Positions 17,447 through 26,507 of a DNA stretch of 39,489 nt are shown here, piece by piece. Within the stretch, counting starts at the first letter, position 1, and every line of letters starts with the position of its first letter. The stretch comes from Gammaproteobacteria bacterium (GTDB lineage: Bacteria > Pseudomonadota > Gammaproteobacteria > Methylococcales > Methylomonadaceae): the NCBI GenBank assembly GCA_024277935.1, contig JAJRUF010000100.1, positions 1 through 39,489 on the forward strand. The letters are read 5' to 3'. The notes below the pieces were generated by a model. It had not been told where the DNA came from and did no database searches. It saw only the letters and a program-made list of their open reading frames with translations. A program made the translations under genes and the position numbers.

Positions 17447-20137
17447 TTAGCTCTCCATTTTATAAGTCGCATCATAATCACTATGATAAAGAAATTGAAA
17501 ACCAGTACCTGTATCCATATTAATTTGCTTGGTCAAATCCCAAATTGTCGTTACTTGTGTACGGTTTTGTGGATAAGCCCTGATTTGAAAATAATCTGAC
17601 ATCCGCCACATCATGTATAAACCTGCTCCCCCGACCCCCGATTCAACTCCCCCTTCCATTGCATTAGCAACACTCCGAAGAAAAACGGCAGGAGTAAGTG
17701 TTCCCCAGTTATCAGTAATCATTAAGCCTAATTTATTATCTTTTAGTGCAATATCAATCCGTACTTCTTCATTTTCAGATAGTTCTCTGGCGGTTCCCTT
17801 TTCATAATAGGGTACCCCTTTGCCATCCCGTGGTGCAGCATAGAGACTGTTTTCTATCATTTCATCTAAGGCAATAATTAAGGTGTCCAAATGATCTTGA
17901 GAAATAATATTTTGATCAGTCAGCCAGGCATTTATTTCCTCCATAATAAATATTTTGTCATCAGTATGGGTTAACTGAAACTGTCTATTAGTTGAGGATT
18001 GTGGCATTAAAGTATATAAATCATCGTCAGGGGATTGATGATGCTGATTAAGTAAATGATCCCAACCGATACTTTTACAAAAATCACTATGATTAGGCAA
18101 AACTCGACAAATCCCATCCTGGGCAAATCGCGGTAATAAATCAGCCCACTCACTATCTGCTAAGAAGACAATGAATTCACGTGGAATTCTAGGAATAGGG
18201 TGGTTGCCTTGACGATAAAATGAATCGGTAAGTCGAACAATATCGCTAGCCTCTGAAACAGAAGAATCTTCAGAAACACGGTCGGTATGATTAACCACAA
18301 GCATAGTAACATCATCACCGAAATGTTCTACTTCACAATGATGTTGTAAAGAGGTCAGTAAAACTTCCTGGAAAAATTCCGGTTCTACATCGCTACATTC
18401 ATTTAGAATATTTTCTAACCTGTCATAACCAAAAGCTTCACCATCTGGAGACTCTTCTTCAACAATAGCATCGGTGAATAAAAATAAACGATCACCTACG
18501 TCCATTTGAATTTCAATTGCAGAAGTACGGTAATCCGCATCTAAACTTTTACCTAAGGGTAAGCCTGATGCTTCTAACATTTCCCAATGAGCTTCATTAT
18601 GTTTCCATAAATAAGGTAATACATGTCCAGCATTTGCAAATTTTAAATGTCCATTTCGTGCATCTAAGGTGACACATGCCATTGTCATTAATAATGATTG
18701 ATGAGCTGTTGCTAATAACGTTTCATTTAACGATTGTAAAATTTCAGCAGGATCACTTATTCCCTCATGGATTAACGGATAAAGGCCTGCTTTTGCTGCG
18801 CTCACCATTGTTCCGGCCGCAACACCGTGGCCACTTACATCTCCAACTATTACTACGCTAGTATAAGCACCGACTTTAAAATAATCATAATAATCACCAC
18901 CTACTTCACTTGAGGTCAATAAGCTGGCAAGGCCTTGAAATCCAGGGATTTCAATTTTAGGATCAGGTAGAATAGAGCGTTGCAATGTAGCGGCTAAAGC
19001 AACTTCTGCTTGTAAACGCTGACTCAACTCTTCCATTTCAGCATTGGCTTTTTGTAATTTAAATTCTGCTTGTTTACGCTCTGTAATATCAAGGCCTGTC
19101 GCTAAGAACATGGTCGGTTTATCTGTCCGAGAGTCTTTTACTGTTGTGAAATGCCAAATAATATTAAGATAGTCACCGGTACAGATTAACATTTGAGTTT
19201 CAATTTCATCCGCAAACTCAACTTTCCCTTGCATCATTCCATCAAATAATGGCTTTAAGAGGGGTTTATCCTGTTCAGGGATAAATTTTTGAAAAAAGTT
19301 TTGGTTTATTGCTTCCTCAGCACCCCATCCTGACAATTCTTCTGCGTAGCTATTAAATAAAACAATCTTTTGCTGTGTATTTACACCGATAATCAACGTT
19401 TCTGCTGTATTAATCACATTATCAGCAAATGCCTTTTCTGATCGAGCACGAAGCGTAGCTAGCTTTAAATTTTCTACCATTGGCTTTAATAAAAGAGAGC
19501 CAACAGCAACTAAAGCAAAAATGGCAAGAATAAATGCCAAGTTCTGCAGATTTATTGCTTGTCCAGCTATATATTCACTACGTTTTTGGTGGTAATTAAA
19601 AACTCTTTCTAAAGCAACTAATAAATCGGGGGAAATTTTATAATTTAAATTTTGTAATTCGGGGCTGTCTCTGTGTAATTCACCATAATCCATTTTTAGA
19701 ATTGTATTAAGTTCAGAGAAATAGCGCTTCATTCGCTTATCCAATTCAATAGGTTTATCATAAAATATTTCCTTTAAATCCTCAGGTAATGAGCTACTTA
19801 TACTCATTAGTCGCCCACCTTTTCTTAAAAACCGGTTACCACTTTTCAGCATCTGATAAGTATCTCTTAACAAGGTTTTATGTTTATTTATAAGGCTTTG
19901 TTTCTTTGCGAAGTCCTTTTTATTAGTATAAGGAAGGTCTGATATTAAATGGTTGATTGCATTCACTGTATTACTTTGTTCTGCACTCATTTTTAGTAAG
20001 ATAGAAATACCTTCTTGTTCCTTTAACTTATCAATTACAATCAGGTAGTTGAGACCCAATACGATTGCTAATAAGATTAATACTGTAAGATATTGCTTTT
20101 GCGAATAAATTATTATTCGTTGGATTATTTCTTTCAT
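17447..20137 (-). CDS. Membrane PAS / SpoIIE-type PP2C phosphatase / HATPase signalling protein
   Basis: This is a large sensor. One N-terminal membrane helix (about 15-35) is followed by an outside domain like the PilJ/NarX type (about 40-185), a second helix (about 195-215) and a PAS domain (about 230-350, ending LDITERKQAE). Next come a short coiled coil and a SpoIIE/RsbU PP2C domain (about 375-620) with metal-binding Asp in VVIVGDVSGHG, LFTDAI and FGDDVT. After a middle region of no clear family, a C-terminal GHKL/HATPase anti-sigma-like kinase follows (about 735-880: EMIENSLY, ITDNWG, GGAGLYMMW). Kinase and phosphatase for a STAS Ser are thus in one chain. ATG 20137, with AGGTG 6 bp upstream, is preferred to GTG 20146. 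It is co-transcribed with the STAS fusion. Confidence 0.85.
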   Translation of the reverse strand: MKEIIQRIIIYSQKQYLTVLILLAIVLGLNYLIVIDKLKEQEGISILLKMSAEQSNTVNAINHLISDLPYTNKKDFAKKQSLINKHKTLLRDTYQMLKSGNRFLRKGGRLMSISSSLPEDLKEIFYDKPIELDKRMKRYFSELNTILKMDYGELHRDSPELQNLNYKISPDLLVALERVFNYHQKRSEYIAGQAINLQNLAFILAIFALVAVGSLLLKPMVENLKLATLRARSEKAFADNVINTAETLIIGVNTQQKIVLFNSYAEELSGWGAEEAINQNFFQKFIPEQDKPLLKPLFDGMMQGKVEFADEIETQMLICTGDYLNIIWHFTTVKDSRTDKPTMFLATGLDITERKQAEFKLQKANAEMEELSQRLQAEVALAATLQRSILPDPKIEIPGFQGLASLLTSSEVGGDYYDYFKVGAYTSVVIVGDVSGHGVAAGTMVSAAKAGLYPLIHEGISDPAEILQSLNETLLATAHQSLLMTMACVTLDARNGHLKFANAGHVLPYLWKHNEAHWEMLEASGLPLGKSLDADYRTSAIEIQMDVGDRLFLFTDAIVEEESPDGEAFGYDRLENILNECSDVEPEFFQEVLLTSLQHHCEVEHFGDDVTMLVVNHTDRVSEDSSVSEASDIVRLTDSFYRQGNHPIPRIPREFIVFLADSEWADLLPRFAQDGICRVLPNHSDFCKSIGWDHLLNQHHQSPDDDLYTLMPQSSTNRQFQLTHTDDKIFIMEEINAWLTDQNIISQDHLDTLIIALDEMIENSLYAAPRDGKGVPYYEKGTARELSENEEVRIDIALKDNKLGLMITDNWGTLTPAVFLRSVANAMEGGVESGVGGAGLYMMWRMSDYFQIRAYPQNRTQVTTIWDLTKQINMDTGTGFQFLYHSDYDATYKMES

Positions 20138-20447
20138 AAATAACACCTAAGTAGTTTGCTCTACCTAAACGTTAGTTTATTTTTAGTAAATGTCAAATAG
20201 ACAAAATAGAAAAATTACATTAAAAAATATAGGGTTATGATCAGAATGAAGGGTGAGTAGAGACGGGTTTCTGATAAGCGAGTCAACGAGTTGTATACTT
20301 TACTTTATGCGCGTAGTTACTGTGCGATCTCTTATTCTTGCTTCAAACAATACATCTGCTTCTGTGCTTGCAGGCATTTTAGAAATGTAGTTTATCAGCA
20401 AACAATGACGGCTAAAAAACTACAGCTGTGACAGCATAAAGCGTCTC
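20138..20447. other. Intergenic region between spoT and the signalling operon
   Basis: About 300 bases with no recognisable gene. It must hold the promoter of the phosphatase/STAS operon. The only open stretch on the plus strand is a 27-codon frame near 20307 without a ribosome site, which I do not call. Confidence 0.5.
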
Positions 20448-22622
20448 TTAGGCTTTAGTGCGAGTGATTTTTAAAATAATAAATAGTTTTTTAAGTTTAC
20501 GAATAATATTTGCTAAATGCACTCTATCTCTAACAGCAAGAGTGATTAAGTCAATAGAAACTTTATCATCTTGATCAGCGATAGTAACGCTTTCAATATT
20601 TGCATCTAAGCTTGATATAGTCGAAGCTATTGTTGCGAGGGTTCCCCTCTGGTTCAGCAATTCTATTCTTAGCTCTACAGAGAATTCACCTGAGAGATCA
20701 GGACTCCACTCTACATCAATCCAACTGCTTTGCTGTTTTCTAACGTCTTTACTGTTACGACATTCATGATGATGGATCACTATACCCTTTCCTGGGTTAA
20801 AGAAACCAATGATATGGTCACCAGGGATAGGGTGACAACATTTAGCTAATGTAATTACCATGCCTTCGGTTCCTTTAATAATTAAAGGAGCATGTTTAGT
20901 ATTCTTATCTTCAAGTTTTATTGCTGCATGGATATCTTCTTGAGCCAAATGCTTGGCGACTAAAATAGGCATTTTATTACCCAGGCCTATATCCTCAAGT
21001 AGCTTGTCCATTGAATCTATTTGCATAACATCTAATAATTCCAGGATGCGAGAATTTTCAATATTAGTTAAATTAATGTTTAAATTCTTTAGCTCTTTTT
21101 CTAACAAGCGGCGGCCTAAATTAATAGCATCTTGTTGTTGAAAGTTTTTTAGATAGTTTCTAATGCTACTACGTGCTTTGGCGGTAATAATATGATTGAG
21201 CCAAAGTGGGTTGGGTCTAGCCCAGGAGGCGGTAATGACTTCAACTGTCATGCCATTTTCTAGTTGCGTTTGTAGTGGAATTAGTTTGTTGTCAATTCTG
21301 GCTGAAACGCATGTACTGCCAATATCTGTATGAACTGCGTAGGCAAAGTCTACAATGGTAGCTCCTCTAGGTAACTTTATAATATTTCCTTGAGGGGTAA
21401 AAACAAAAACTTCTTGGGGAAATAAATCAATTTTAAGGTTATCTATAAATTCTAAGGAGTTGCCAGCGGTTTTTTGTATTTCCAGTAAATCTCTTAACCA
21501 TTCTGTTGCCTGGGCTCTAACATGTTCACCTGATGACTCGCCGGATTTATATAACCAATGCGCTGCAATGCCTGATTCAGCCATACGGTGCATTTCATGT
21601 GTTCTAATTTGAATTTCAATTGGTACGCCATAAGGCCCCATCAATATAGTATGTAGGGATTGATAGCCATTTGCCTTAGGCAGGGCTATGTAATCTTTAA
21701 ATTTACCTGGAATTGGCTTGTATAGATTATGTACGCAACCTAAAATTCGATAGCAGTCATCTACTTGGTCGCAGTAGATACGGAATGCATAAACATCAAA
21801 AACATTTGAAAAAGAAATTTTTTGGCGTTGCATTTTTTTATAAATGCTTGCTATATTTTTCTCTCTGCCTTCTACATCAAATATAAGCCCTGCTTGATTT
21901 AATCTGTTTTTAATAGCATTTTCAATGGTATTAACAATTTCTCGCCGGTTGCCTCGTGCTTTTTTAACCGCTTGTTGAATTGCTTTATAGCGGTTAGGGT
22001 AGATAGATTTAAAGCATAAGCTTTCTAGCTGATGCCTTATACTATTCATACTAAGCCTATTGGCTAAAGGGACGTAAATCTCTTGAGTTTCTTTAGCTAT
22101 ACGGCGTTTTTTTTCGGCTGGCATAGAGCCGAGTGTTTGCATATTATGTAGTCGGTCTGCCAATTTTACAATAATAACGCGTAAATCTTTGGCCATAGCC
22201 AATAGCATTTTTCTTACATTTTCTGCCTGAGCTTCGGCGCGTGATTTATTGTCAAGTTGGGTTAATTTAGTCACAGCATCAACCAAGTTGGCAACATCCT
22301 GGCTAAATTCTTCAGCAATTTGTTCTTTGCTGATGGGGGTGTCTTCTACCACGTCATGTAGAATTGCTGCGGCCACACCTTGAGCATCCATGTGCATTTC
22401 GGCAAGTGAAATAGCAACAGAAAGAGGGTGGCAAATATAAGCTTCACCGCTGTTGCGAAACTGCCCATGGTGGGCATCTGCAGCAAATTGATAGGCGTGT
22501 ATAATTGAATCTACTTGTTCTTTATTAAGGTAGCCGTCAATAATCGAGCGTAGATTTCTGAGTAGCCTTTTTTCAGGTAGATCTGCTTTTGTTGAAAAAT
22601 TAGTAATGGCTACCTCTGTCAT
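20448..22622 (-). CDS. spoT: Bifunctional (p)ppGpp synthetase/hydrolase SpoT
   Basis: This enzyme controls the stringent-response alarmone. The hydrolase HD domain is intact (ILHDVVEDT at about 87-95, RLHNMQTL), unlike RelA. The synthetase domain follows (about 230-360: DVYAFRIYC, KDYIALPKANGYQSLHT, EIQIRTHEMHRMAESGIAAHW). Then come a TGS domain (about 385-450, VFTPQGNIIKLPRGATIVDFA), a linker with CCHPIPGD, and a C-terminal ACT domain (about 650-720). The length of 724 matches E. coli SpoT (702). It lies 5 bp after rpoZ, the conserved arrangement. Confidence 0.97.
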   Translation of the reverse strand: MTEVAITNFSTKADLPEKRLLRNLRSIIDGYLNKEQVDSIIHAYQFAADAHHGQFRNSGEAYICHPLSVAISLAEMHMDAQGVAAAILHDVVEDTPISKEQIAEEFSQDVANLVDAVTKLTQLDNKSRAEAQAENVRKMLLAMAKDLRVIIVKLADRLHNMQTLGSMPAEKKRRIAKETQEIYVPLANRLSMNSIRHQLESLCFKSIYPNRYKAIQQAVKKARGNRREIVNTIENAIKNRLNQAGLIFDVEGREKNIASIYKKMQRQKISFSNVFDVYAFRIYCDQVDDCYRILGCVHNLYKPIPGKFKDYIALPKANGYQSLHTILMGPYGVPIEIQIRTHEMHRMAESGIAAHWLYKSGESSGEHVRAQATEWLRDLLEIQKTAGNSLEFIDNLKIDLFPQEVFVFTPQGNIIKLPRGATIVDFAYAVHTDIGSTCVSARIDNKLIPLQTQLENGMTVEVITASWARPNPLWLNHIITAKARSSIRNYLKNFQQQDAINLGRRLLEKELKNLNINLTNIENSRILELLDVMQIDSMDKLLEDIGLGNKMPILVAKHLAQEDIHAAIKLEDKNTKHAPLIIKGTEGMVITLAKCCHPIPGDHIIGFFNPGKGIVIHHHECRNSKDVRKQQSSWIDVEWSPDLSGEFSVELRIELLNQRGTLATIASTISSLDANIESVTIADQDDKVSIDLITLAVRDRVHLANIIRKLKKLFIILKITRTKA

Positions 22623-22627
22623 AATGT

Positions 22628-22894
22628 TTAACTTACCTCATCAGGAATAGCTTCTGGACGCTGTTGCTCACCAGAAAAACGATCTCCAGCATTATATAAA
22701 AGATCAATGTTTTCTTCTGTTACATGGCCTTCAGCTATTTCACGTAAAGCAAGAACAGTGTCTTTGTCTTTGCCGCGAGGAATAAATTCATCAGCCCCTT
22801 TTGATAGTTGGCGCGCTCTTTTGCTAGCTAATAAAACTAGCTTAAAACGATTTTCAACATTTTCTAAACAATCTTCAACGGTAACTCGAGCCAT
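22628..22894 (-). CDS. rpoZ: RNA polymerase omega subunit
   Basis: The 88-residue product begins [17 protein letters not shown], the universal omega start, and continues [16 protein letters not shown]. An upstream in-frame ATG at 22930 would add 12 residues not seen in the family, so 22894 is used; AAGG lies 9 bp before it. Omega helps RNA polymerase assemble and carries part of a ppGpp site, which makes sense of its coupling to spoT. Confidence 0.96.
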   Translation of the reverse strand: MARVTVEDCLENVENRFKLVLLASKRARQLSKGADEFIPRGKDKDTVLALREIAEGHVTEENIDLLYNAGDRFSGEQQRPEAIPDEVS

Positions 22895-22934
22895 TTTAAA
22901 AAACCTTATTAAATTTTGAATTGATCTCATATAG

Positions 22935-22940
22935 ATTATA
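22935..22940 (-). promoter_or_regulatory. Candidate -10 box for rpoZ-spoT
   Basis: On the minus strand TATAAT occurs with TGCAAG just before it (extended -10-like), about 40 bp upstream of the rpoZ start. No clear -35 is seen. Confidence 0.4.
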
Positions 22941-23108
22941 CTTGCAAAAAATGCTTATATAAAAGAGAACTGATCATTATATAAATAAAAGCTATATTTA
23001 GCAATTTTAATGTTTTTGTCTCGGAAAAATTATCTTTATAGCACTGTGTTATGGTAGGATTTGATTTATATAGTTATTAGGGCTTACTTATATGACTGGG
23101 GGGAAAGA

Positions 23109-23417
23109 ATGGTTGCTAATAATAGAGAAAAGACTCGGAGAGAAGCTGAGCGCCGATCAGTAGAAAGGCGAGAGAATATTTTTGAATTTGGAAGCTTGGA
23201 ATGGCGACAAGTGGTTCAGCAAGAATATTTGTTATGGCCAAAGCGGGATAGACGCCAAATAGAGCGCCGCAGTTTAGGACGTAGAACTATAGTTAGAAGA
23301 GTTAAAAATAGTGGTCGAAATAATAGTTTTATTAAGCCGAAAAATTTAGCTACTTTATTAACGAATGAAGAAAAGCAAATGCTAAATGAATTAACTCAAT
23401 CTGATAGAGTTAATTAA
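23109..23417 (+). CDS. Small Arg-rich protein of unknown function
   Basis: The 102-residue product starts at ATG 23109, preceded by GGGGGGAAAGA, which is a better ribosome site than any for the upstream ATG at 23061. It holds two similar Arg/Glu blocks (RREAERRSVERR at about 10-21 and RRQIERRSLGRR at about 53-64) separated by an aromatic stretch (FEFGSLEWRQVVQQEYLLW). Charged, helical RRxxERRS blocks of this kind occur at the ends of various bacterial signalling proteins, but I do not recognise the family. It is transcribed away from rpoZ and followed by repeat copy 2 and a hairpin. Confidence 0.6.
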   Translation: MVANNREKTRREAERRSVERRENIFEFGSLEWRQVVQQEYLLWPKRDRRQIERRSLGRRTIVRRVKNSGRNNSFIKPKNLATLLTNEEKQMLNELTQSDRVN

Positions 23418-23422
23418 ATTTA

Positions 23423-23578
23423 GGAATGCGCACGGAATAAGTTGAGCAACTGGCACAGGATTTTTGTTCATATTCAAGGCACGAAAACAGGCGCATAGTA
23501 AGCTACGCAACTGTTTTTGTAACGCAGAAGATGGACAAAAAGATTAGCGAGTTGCTCCAGTTATTTCGTGCACGCTCC
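23423..23578 (+). repeat. Structured repeat, copy 2 (MITE-like)
   Basis: This 156-bp copy shares with copy 1 the left end GGAATGCGCACGGAATAA, the AGGATTTTTGTT segment, the GGCGCATAG..AGCTACGCAAC core and a GACAAAAAG segment. Its outer arms (about 30 bp, six mismatches) pair with each other although the inner half of the stem differs from copy 1. A TTA duplication flanks it (23420-23422 and 23579-23581). Confidence 0.8.
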
Positions 23579-23581
23579 TTA

Positions 23582-23611
23582 GTTAGAGACGTTGTTTAAA
23601 ACGTCTCTAAC
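23582..23611 (+). terminator. Hairpin terminator after the Arg-rich gene
   Basis: A perfect 12-bp stem (GTTAGAGACGTT / AACGTCTCTAAC) with a 6-base loop, followed on the plus strand by a T-rich stretch (TTTAAAAGTATTTTTTT). It may also stop pgk transcripts from the other strand, though no T-run follows on that side. Confidence 0.65.
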
Positions 23612-23626
23612 TTTAAAAGTATTTTT

Positions 23627-24802
23627 TTACTTACTTCTTTCTTCTAAAATAGCAACGGCAGGCAAGACTTTTCCTTCTAAAAACTCAAGGAAAGCCCCGC
23701 CACCGGTTGAAGTGTAAGAGACTTTATCATTAATATTGTATTTATCAATGGCCGCTAAAGTATCACCACCACCAGCAATAGAAAAAGCAGGGCTTTCTGC
23801 GATCGCTTCTGATATGGATTTTGTACCTTCAGCAAATTGATCTATTTCAAAAACCCCGACAGGGCCGTTCCAAACAATGGTTCCTGCTGATTTTAGCATT
23901 TCAGCATACTTCTTGGATGTTTCTGGGCCAATATCCAGAATTAAATCATCAGCCTCAACATCAGCAACATTTTTGATGGTTGCTATCGCTGTATCAGAAA
24001 ACTCTTTAGCACAAACTACATCTGTCGGTACAGGAATGTCTGAGCCAGATGCTTTAGCCGCTGCCATTAATTTTTTTGCTTCATCAATTAAATCTTCTTC
24101 ATAAAGAGATTTTCCAACAGGAAAACCTGCGGCGGCAATAAAAGTATTAGCAATACCACCTCCAACAATGAGCTGGTCTACTTTTGTCGATAAAGATTCT
24201 AAAACGGTTAATTTAGTTGAAACCTTAGAGCCACCCACAATAGCGACTAAGGGTTGTGTAGGCTGGTTTAATGCTTTACCCAGGGCATCAAGCTCATTTG
24301 CCAGTAGTGGGCCTGCACAGGCAATGGGGGCAAATTTAGCAACACTGTGAGTAGAGGCTTGTGCTCTATGAGCCGTACCAAAAGCATCCATAACAAAAAT
24401 ATCACAGAGTGCGGCCATTTTCTTGCCTAGATCATCGCTATTTTTCTTTTCGCCAACATTAAAGCGTACGTTTTCACAAAGAACAACTTCACCTGCAACA
24501 ATAGAAATACCGTCTAACCAGTCTTTTTCCAGGCGAACCGCTTTACCAAGTAATTTTGATAATTGTTCTGCAACAGGTTTTAAACTGGCAGTTTCATCAA
24601 ACTTGCCTTCAGTAGGGCGACCTAAATGAGACATAACCATCACAGCTGCACCAGCATTTAAAGCTTTTTCAATGGTTGGAACACTTGCTTGAATGCGAAG
24701 GTCACTGGTCACCTTACCATCTTTAACAGGCACGTTTAAATCTTGACGAATTAAAACACGTTTACCAGATAAATCCAGATCAACCATTTTTTGTACGGAC
24801 AT
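23627..24802 (-). CDS. pgk: Phosphoglycerate kinase
   Basis: Pgk transfers phosphate between 1,3-bisphosphoglycerate and ADP in central carbon metabolism. Diagnostic segments are [13 protein letters not shown] (N-terminus), [33 protein letters not shown] and the nucleotide site GGGDTLAAI near the end. The 391 residues are a standard bacterial length. There is a purine-poor leader but AGAGGAAT lies just before the ATG. The neighbouring tolC-like gene, upstream on the same strand, is about 90 bp away, so a shared transcript is possible. Confidence 0.97.
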   Translation of the reverse strand: MSVQKMVDLDLSGKRVLIRQDLNVPVKDGKVTSDLRIQASVPTIEKALNAGAAVMVMSHLGRPTEGKFDETASLKPVAEQLSKLLGKAVRLEKDWLDGISIVAGEVVLCENVRFNVGEKKNSDDLGKKMAALCDIFVMDAFGTAHRAQASTHSVAKFAPIACAGPLLANELDALGKALNQPTQPLVAIVGGSKVSTKLTVLESLSTKVDQLIVGGGIANTFIAAAGFPVGKSLYEEDLIDEAKKLMAAAKASGSDIPVPTDVVCAKEFSDTAIATIKNVADVEADDLILDIGPETSKKYAEMLKSAGTIVWNGPVGVFEIDQFAEGTKSISEAIAESPAFSIAGGGDTLAAIDKYNINDKVSYTSTGGGAFLEFLEGKVLPAVAILEERSK

Positions 24803-24893
24803 ATTAATTATTCCTCTTTTTGATATTTAATTTTAAGTGAATTATATTTTTACTATTATAGAGAGGAAAGCCTGTGTTTTTCTAATTTTTTAT

Positions 24894-26213
24894 TTAGAGT
24901 GTGTTTGCTTCTTCAGGTAATTTAATCTTTAAGAAACTATTTAATGCACCTTTACTGGTTAAAATACGATATTGGGCAAAAATTTCATCATATTTTGCAT
25001 TGGTATAAGCACTTTTAGCGACAAACATTTCATTTGCTGAATCTAATAAGTCTAATAATGAGCGTTGACCAATATTAAATTGTTTTTGATAGGCCGCATT
25101 ACTTTTAATACTTGCATCTCTATGAAGTTTAAAAAAAGTCATCTGGCTTTTGATGGTTTGATAAGCAACCCATGATAAGCGCATACTTTCAACAACCTGT
25201 CTGTAAGTATTATCTCTAATATTTTTAGCTTGGTTGATTAATTTAGCCGTTTGTTTGCGACGTGCTAGATCTTTACCGCCATTAAAAATATTATATTTAA
25301 GCCGTAACATTGCTAGTGCATCTTCATTTTTTCCTCTAATACCATCCATATCGACATTATGGGAGGCGCTGGCTTCAAAGTCTAAACGTGGTAAATAAGC
25401 CGCTTTTGCAGTATCGTGTTGAGCAAAGGCTGAATCAATATCTGCATTGGCTGATTTTAGGATAGGGTGGTTAGCAACCGCTTGTTCAATTGCTTCATCT
25501 AGGCTGGCTGGTAAGGCCGTCGCGGGTGCTGAAATGGCTTGTAGCTCAAAGGGAAGCTCACCAATAATCTTTAGAAAAGCTGTGTTGGCATCTTTAAGGT
25601 TGCCAATTTCAGATAAAGTGTTTTTCTCAGCAAGTGCCAGTCTACCGCTTGATTGTTCTGCATCAGCACGTTTACCAATACCGCGTTGGCTACGTAACAA
25701 AATTTGCTTATTCGTTTTTTGGTGAATAGATAGGTTTTCTTTAGCTAAAGTAAGCAACTCTTCTCTACGAAGTACATTAATATAAGCTTCAACAGCATTA
25801 AGACCAATGATTTCAGATTGGCCAAAGACAGTGTAAGCTTTAGAGTTGGTTCTGGCTTGTTGACGATTAACTTCACTAGGTGTTGCCAGACCATCAAAAA
25901 TCATTTGTTTTAGGCGGATAGAGGTTTCTTCACGGCCGTATGAAACTGTACCATCGCCTCTAGCACGAGTCGTTGGGTTTGTTGATTGTTCCCAACCTAT
26001 TCCTGCGGCAATATCAATGGTTGGAAAATAGCCAGATTTTGCCTGATCTATTTCATTCTCAACAGCAGAACGTTCGGATTTAGCAGATTGAATTGAGGGG
26101 TTTTCATCAATAGTTTTTTGTATTGCTTGCTGTAATGATTGTGCTGCAAGTTGACTTGAAAAAAGACCAATAACAATTAAGGTACTAAGATTAAGACGAT
26201 GTTTAAGATTCAT
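24894..26213 (-). CDS. TolC-family outer membrane channel (type I secretion, LapE-like)
   Basis: This is the outer-membrane exit duct of the type I secretion system. It has a signal peptide (about 1-24, ending LAAQS) and then two repeated TolC halves (LQQAIQKTIDENPSIQSAK at 27-45; ASLDEAIEQAVANHPILKSA at about 236-256), each with long helices and β-strand segments. The 439 residues fit the AggA/LapE group. It lies downstream of the LapB- and LapC-like genes on the same strand after a 294-bp gap that contains a small frame. Confidence 0.88.
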   Translation of the reverse strand: MNLKHRLNLSTLIVIGLFSSQLAAQSLQQAIQKTIDENPSIQSAKSERSAVENEIDQAKSGYFPTIDIAAGIGWEQSTNPTTRARGDGTVSYGREETSIRLKQMIFDGLATPSEVNRQQARTNSKAYTVFGQSEIIGLNAVEAYINVLRREELLTLAKENLSIHQKTNKQILLRSQRGIGKRADAEQSSGRLALAEKNTLSEIGNLKDANTAFLKIIGELPFELQAISAPATALPASLDEAIEQAVANHPILKSANADIDSAFAQHDTAKAAYLPRLDFEASASHNVDMDGIRGKNEDALAMLRLKYNIFNGGKDLARRKQTAKLINQAKNIRDNTYRQVVESMRLSWVAYQTIKSQMTFFKLHRDASIKSNAAYQKQFNIGQRSLLDLLDSANEMFVAKSAYTNAKYDEIFAQYRILTSKGALNSFLKIKLPEEANTL

Positions 26214-26331
26214 ATCCCTATTTAAAACGCAATAAAATAAATGATTAAAGATAATCTATTTTTTCACGTTTATCAATCAAATTCCTTGACAAATAGAGCT
26301 AAATGTAAGCTATTGCGAACATTGTTTTTTT

Positions 26332-26478
26332 TTAAATAGAGGTTAAGTGGGCTTTAACACTTGCCGTTATGACAGGTAAAATACCTTTTACAGTATCAAG
26401 CTGATAATGCGGAGTTAAAGTGGCTGAGCAGAAAGTAATTAAATTTTCGTTATCAGATAAAATTAAAATTTTATTCAA
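26332..26478 (-). CDS. Possible 48-residue protein, receiver-like fragment
   Basis: In the gap between the HlyD-like and TolC-like genes a TTG-started frame reads NKILILSDNENLITF, then further coding-like sequence to a stop at 26332. The opening resembles the first strand and acidic turn of a receiver domain (ILILSDN), but only about a third of such a domain is present. CAGGGA lies upstream as a weak ribosome site. It may be a remnant or a short real gene. The remaining gap bases show nothing else. Confidence 0.3.
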   Translation of the reverse strand: MNKILILSDNENLITFCSATLTPHYQLDTVKGILPVITASVKAHLTSI

Positions 26479-26507
26479 CGCAATGTCCCTGTTATTTATC
26501 TTCTGGT

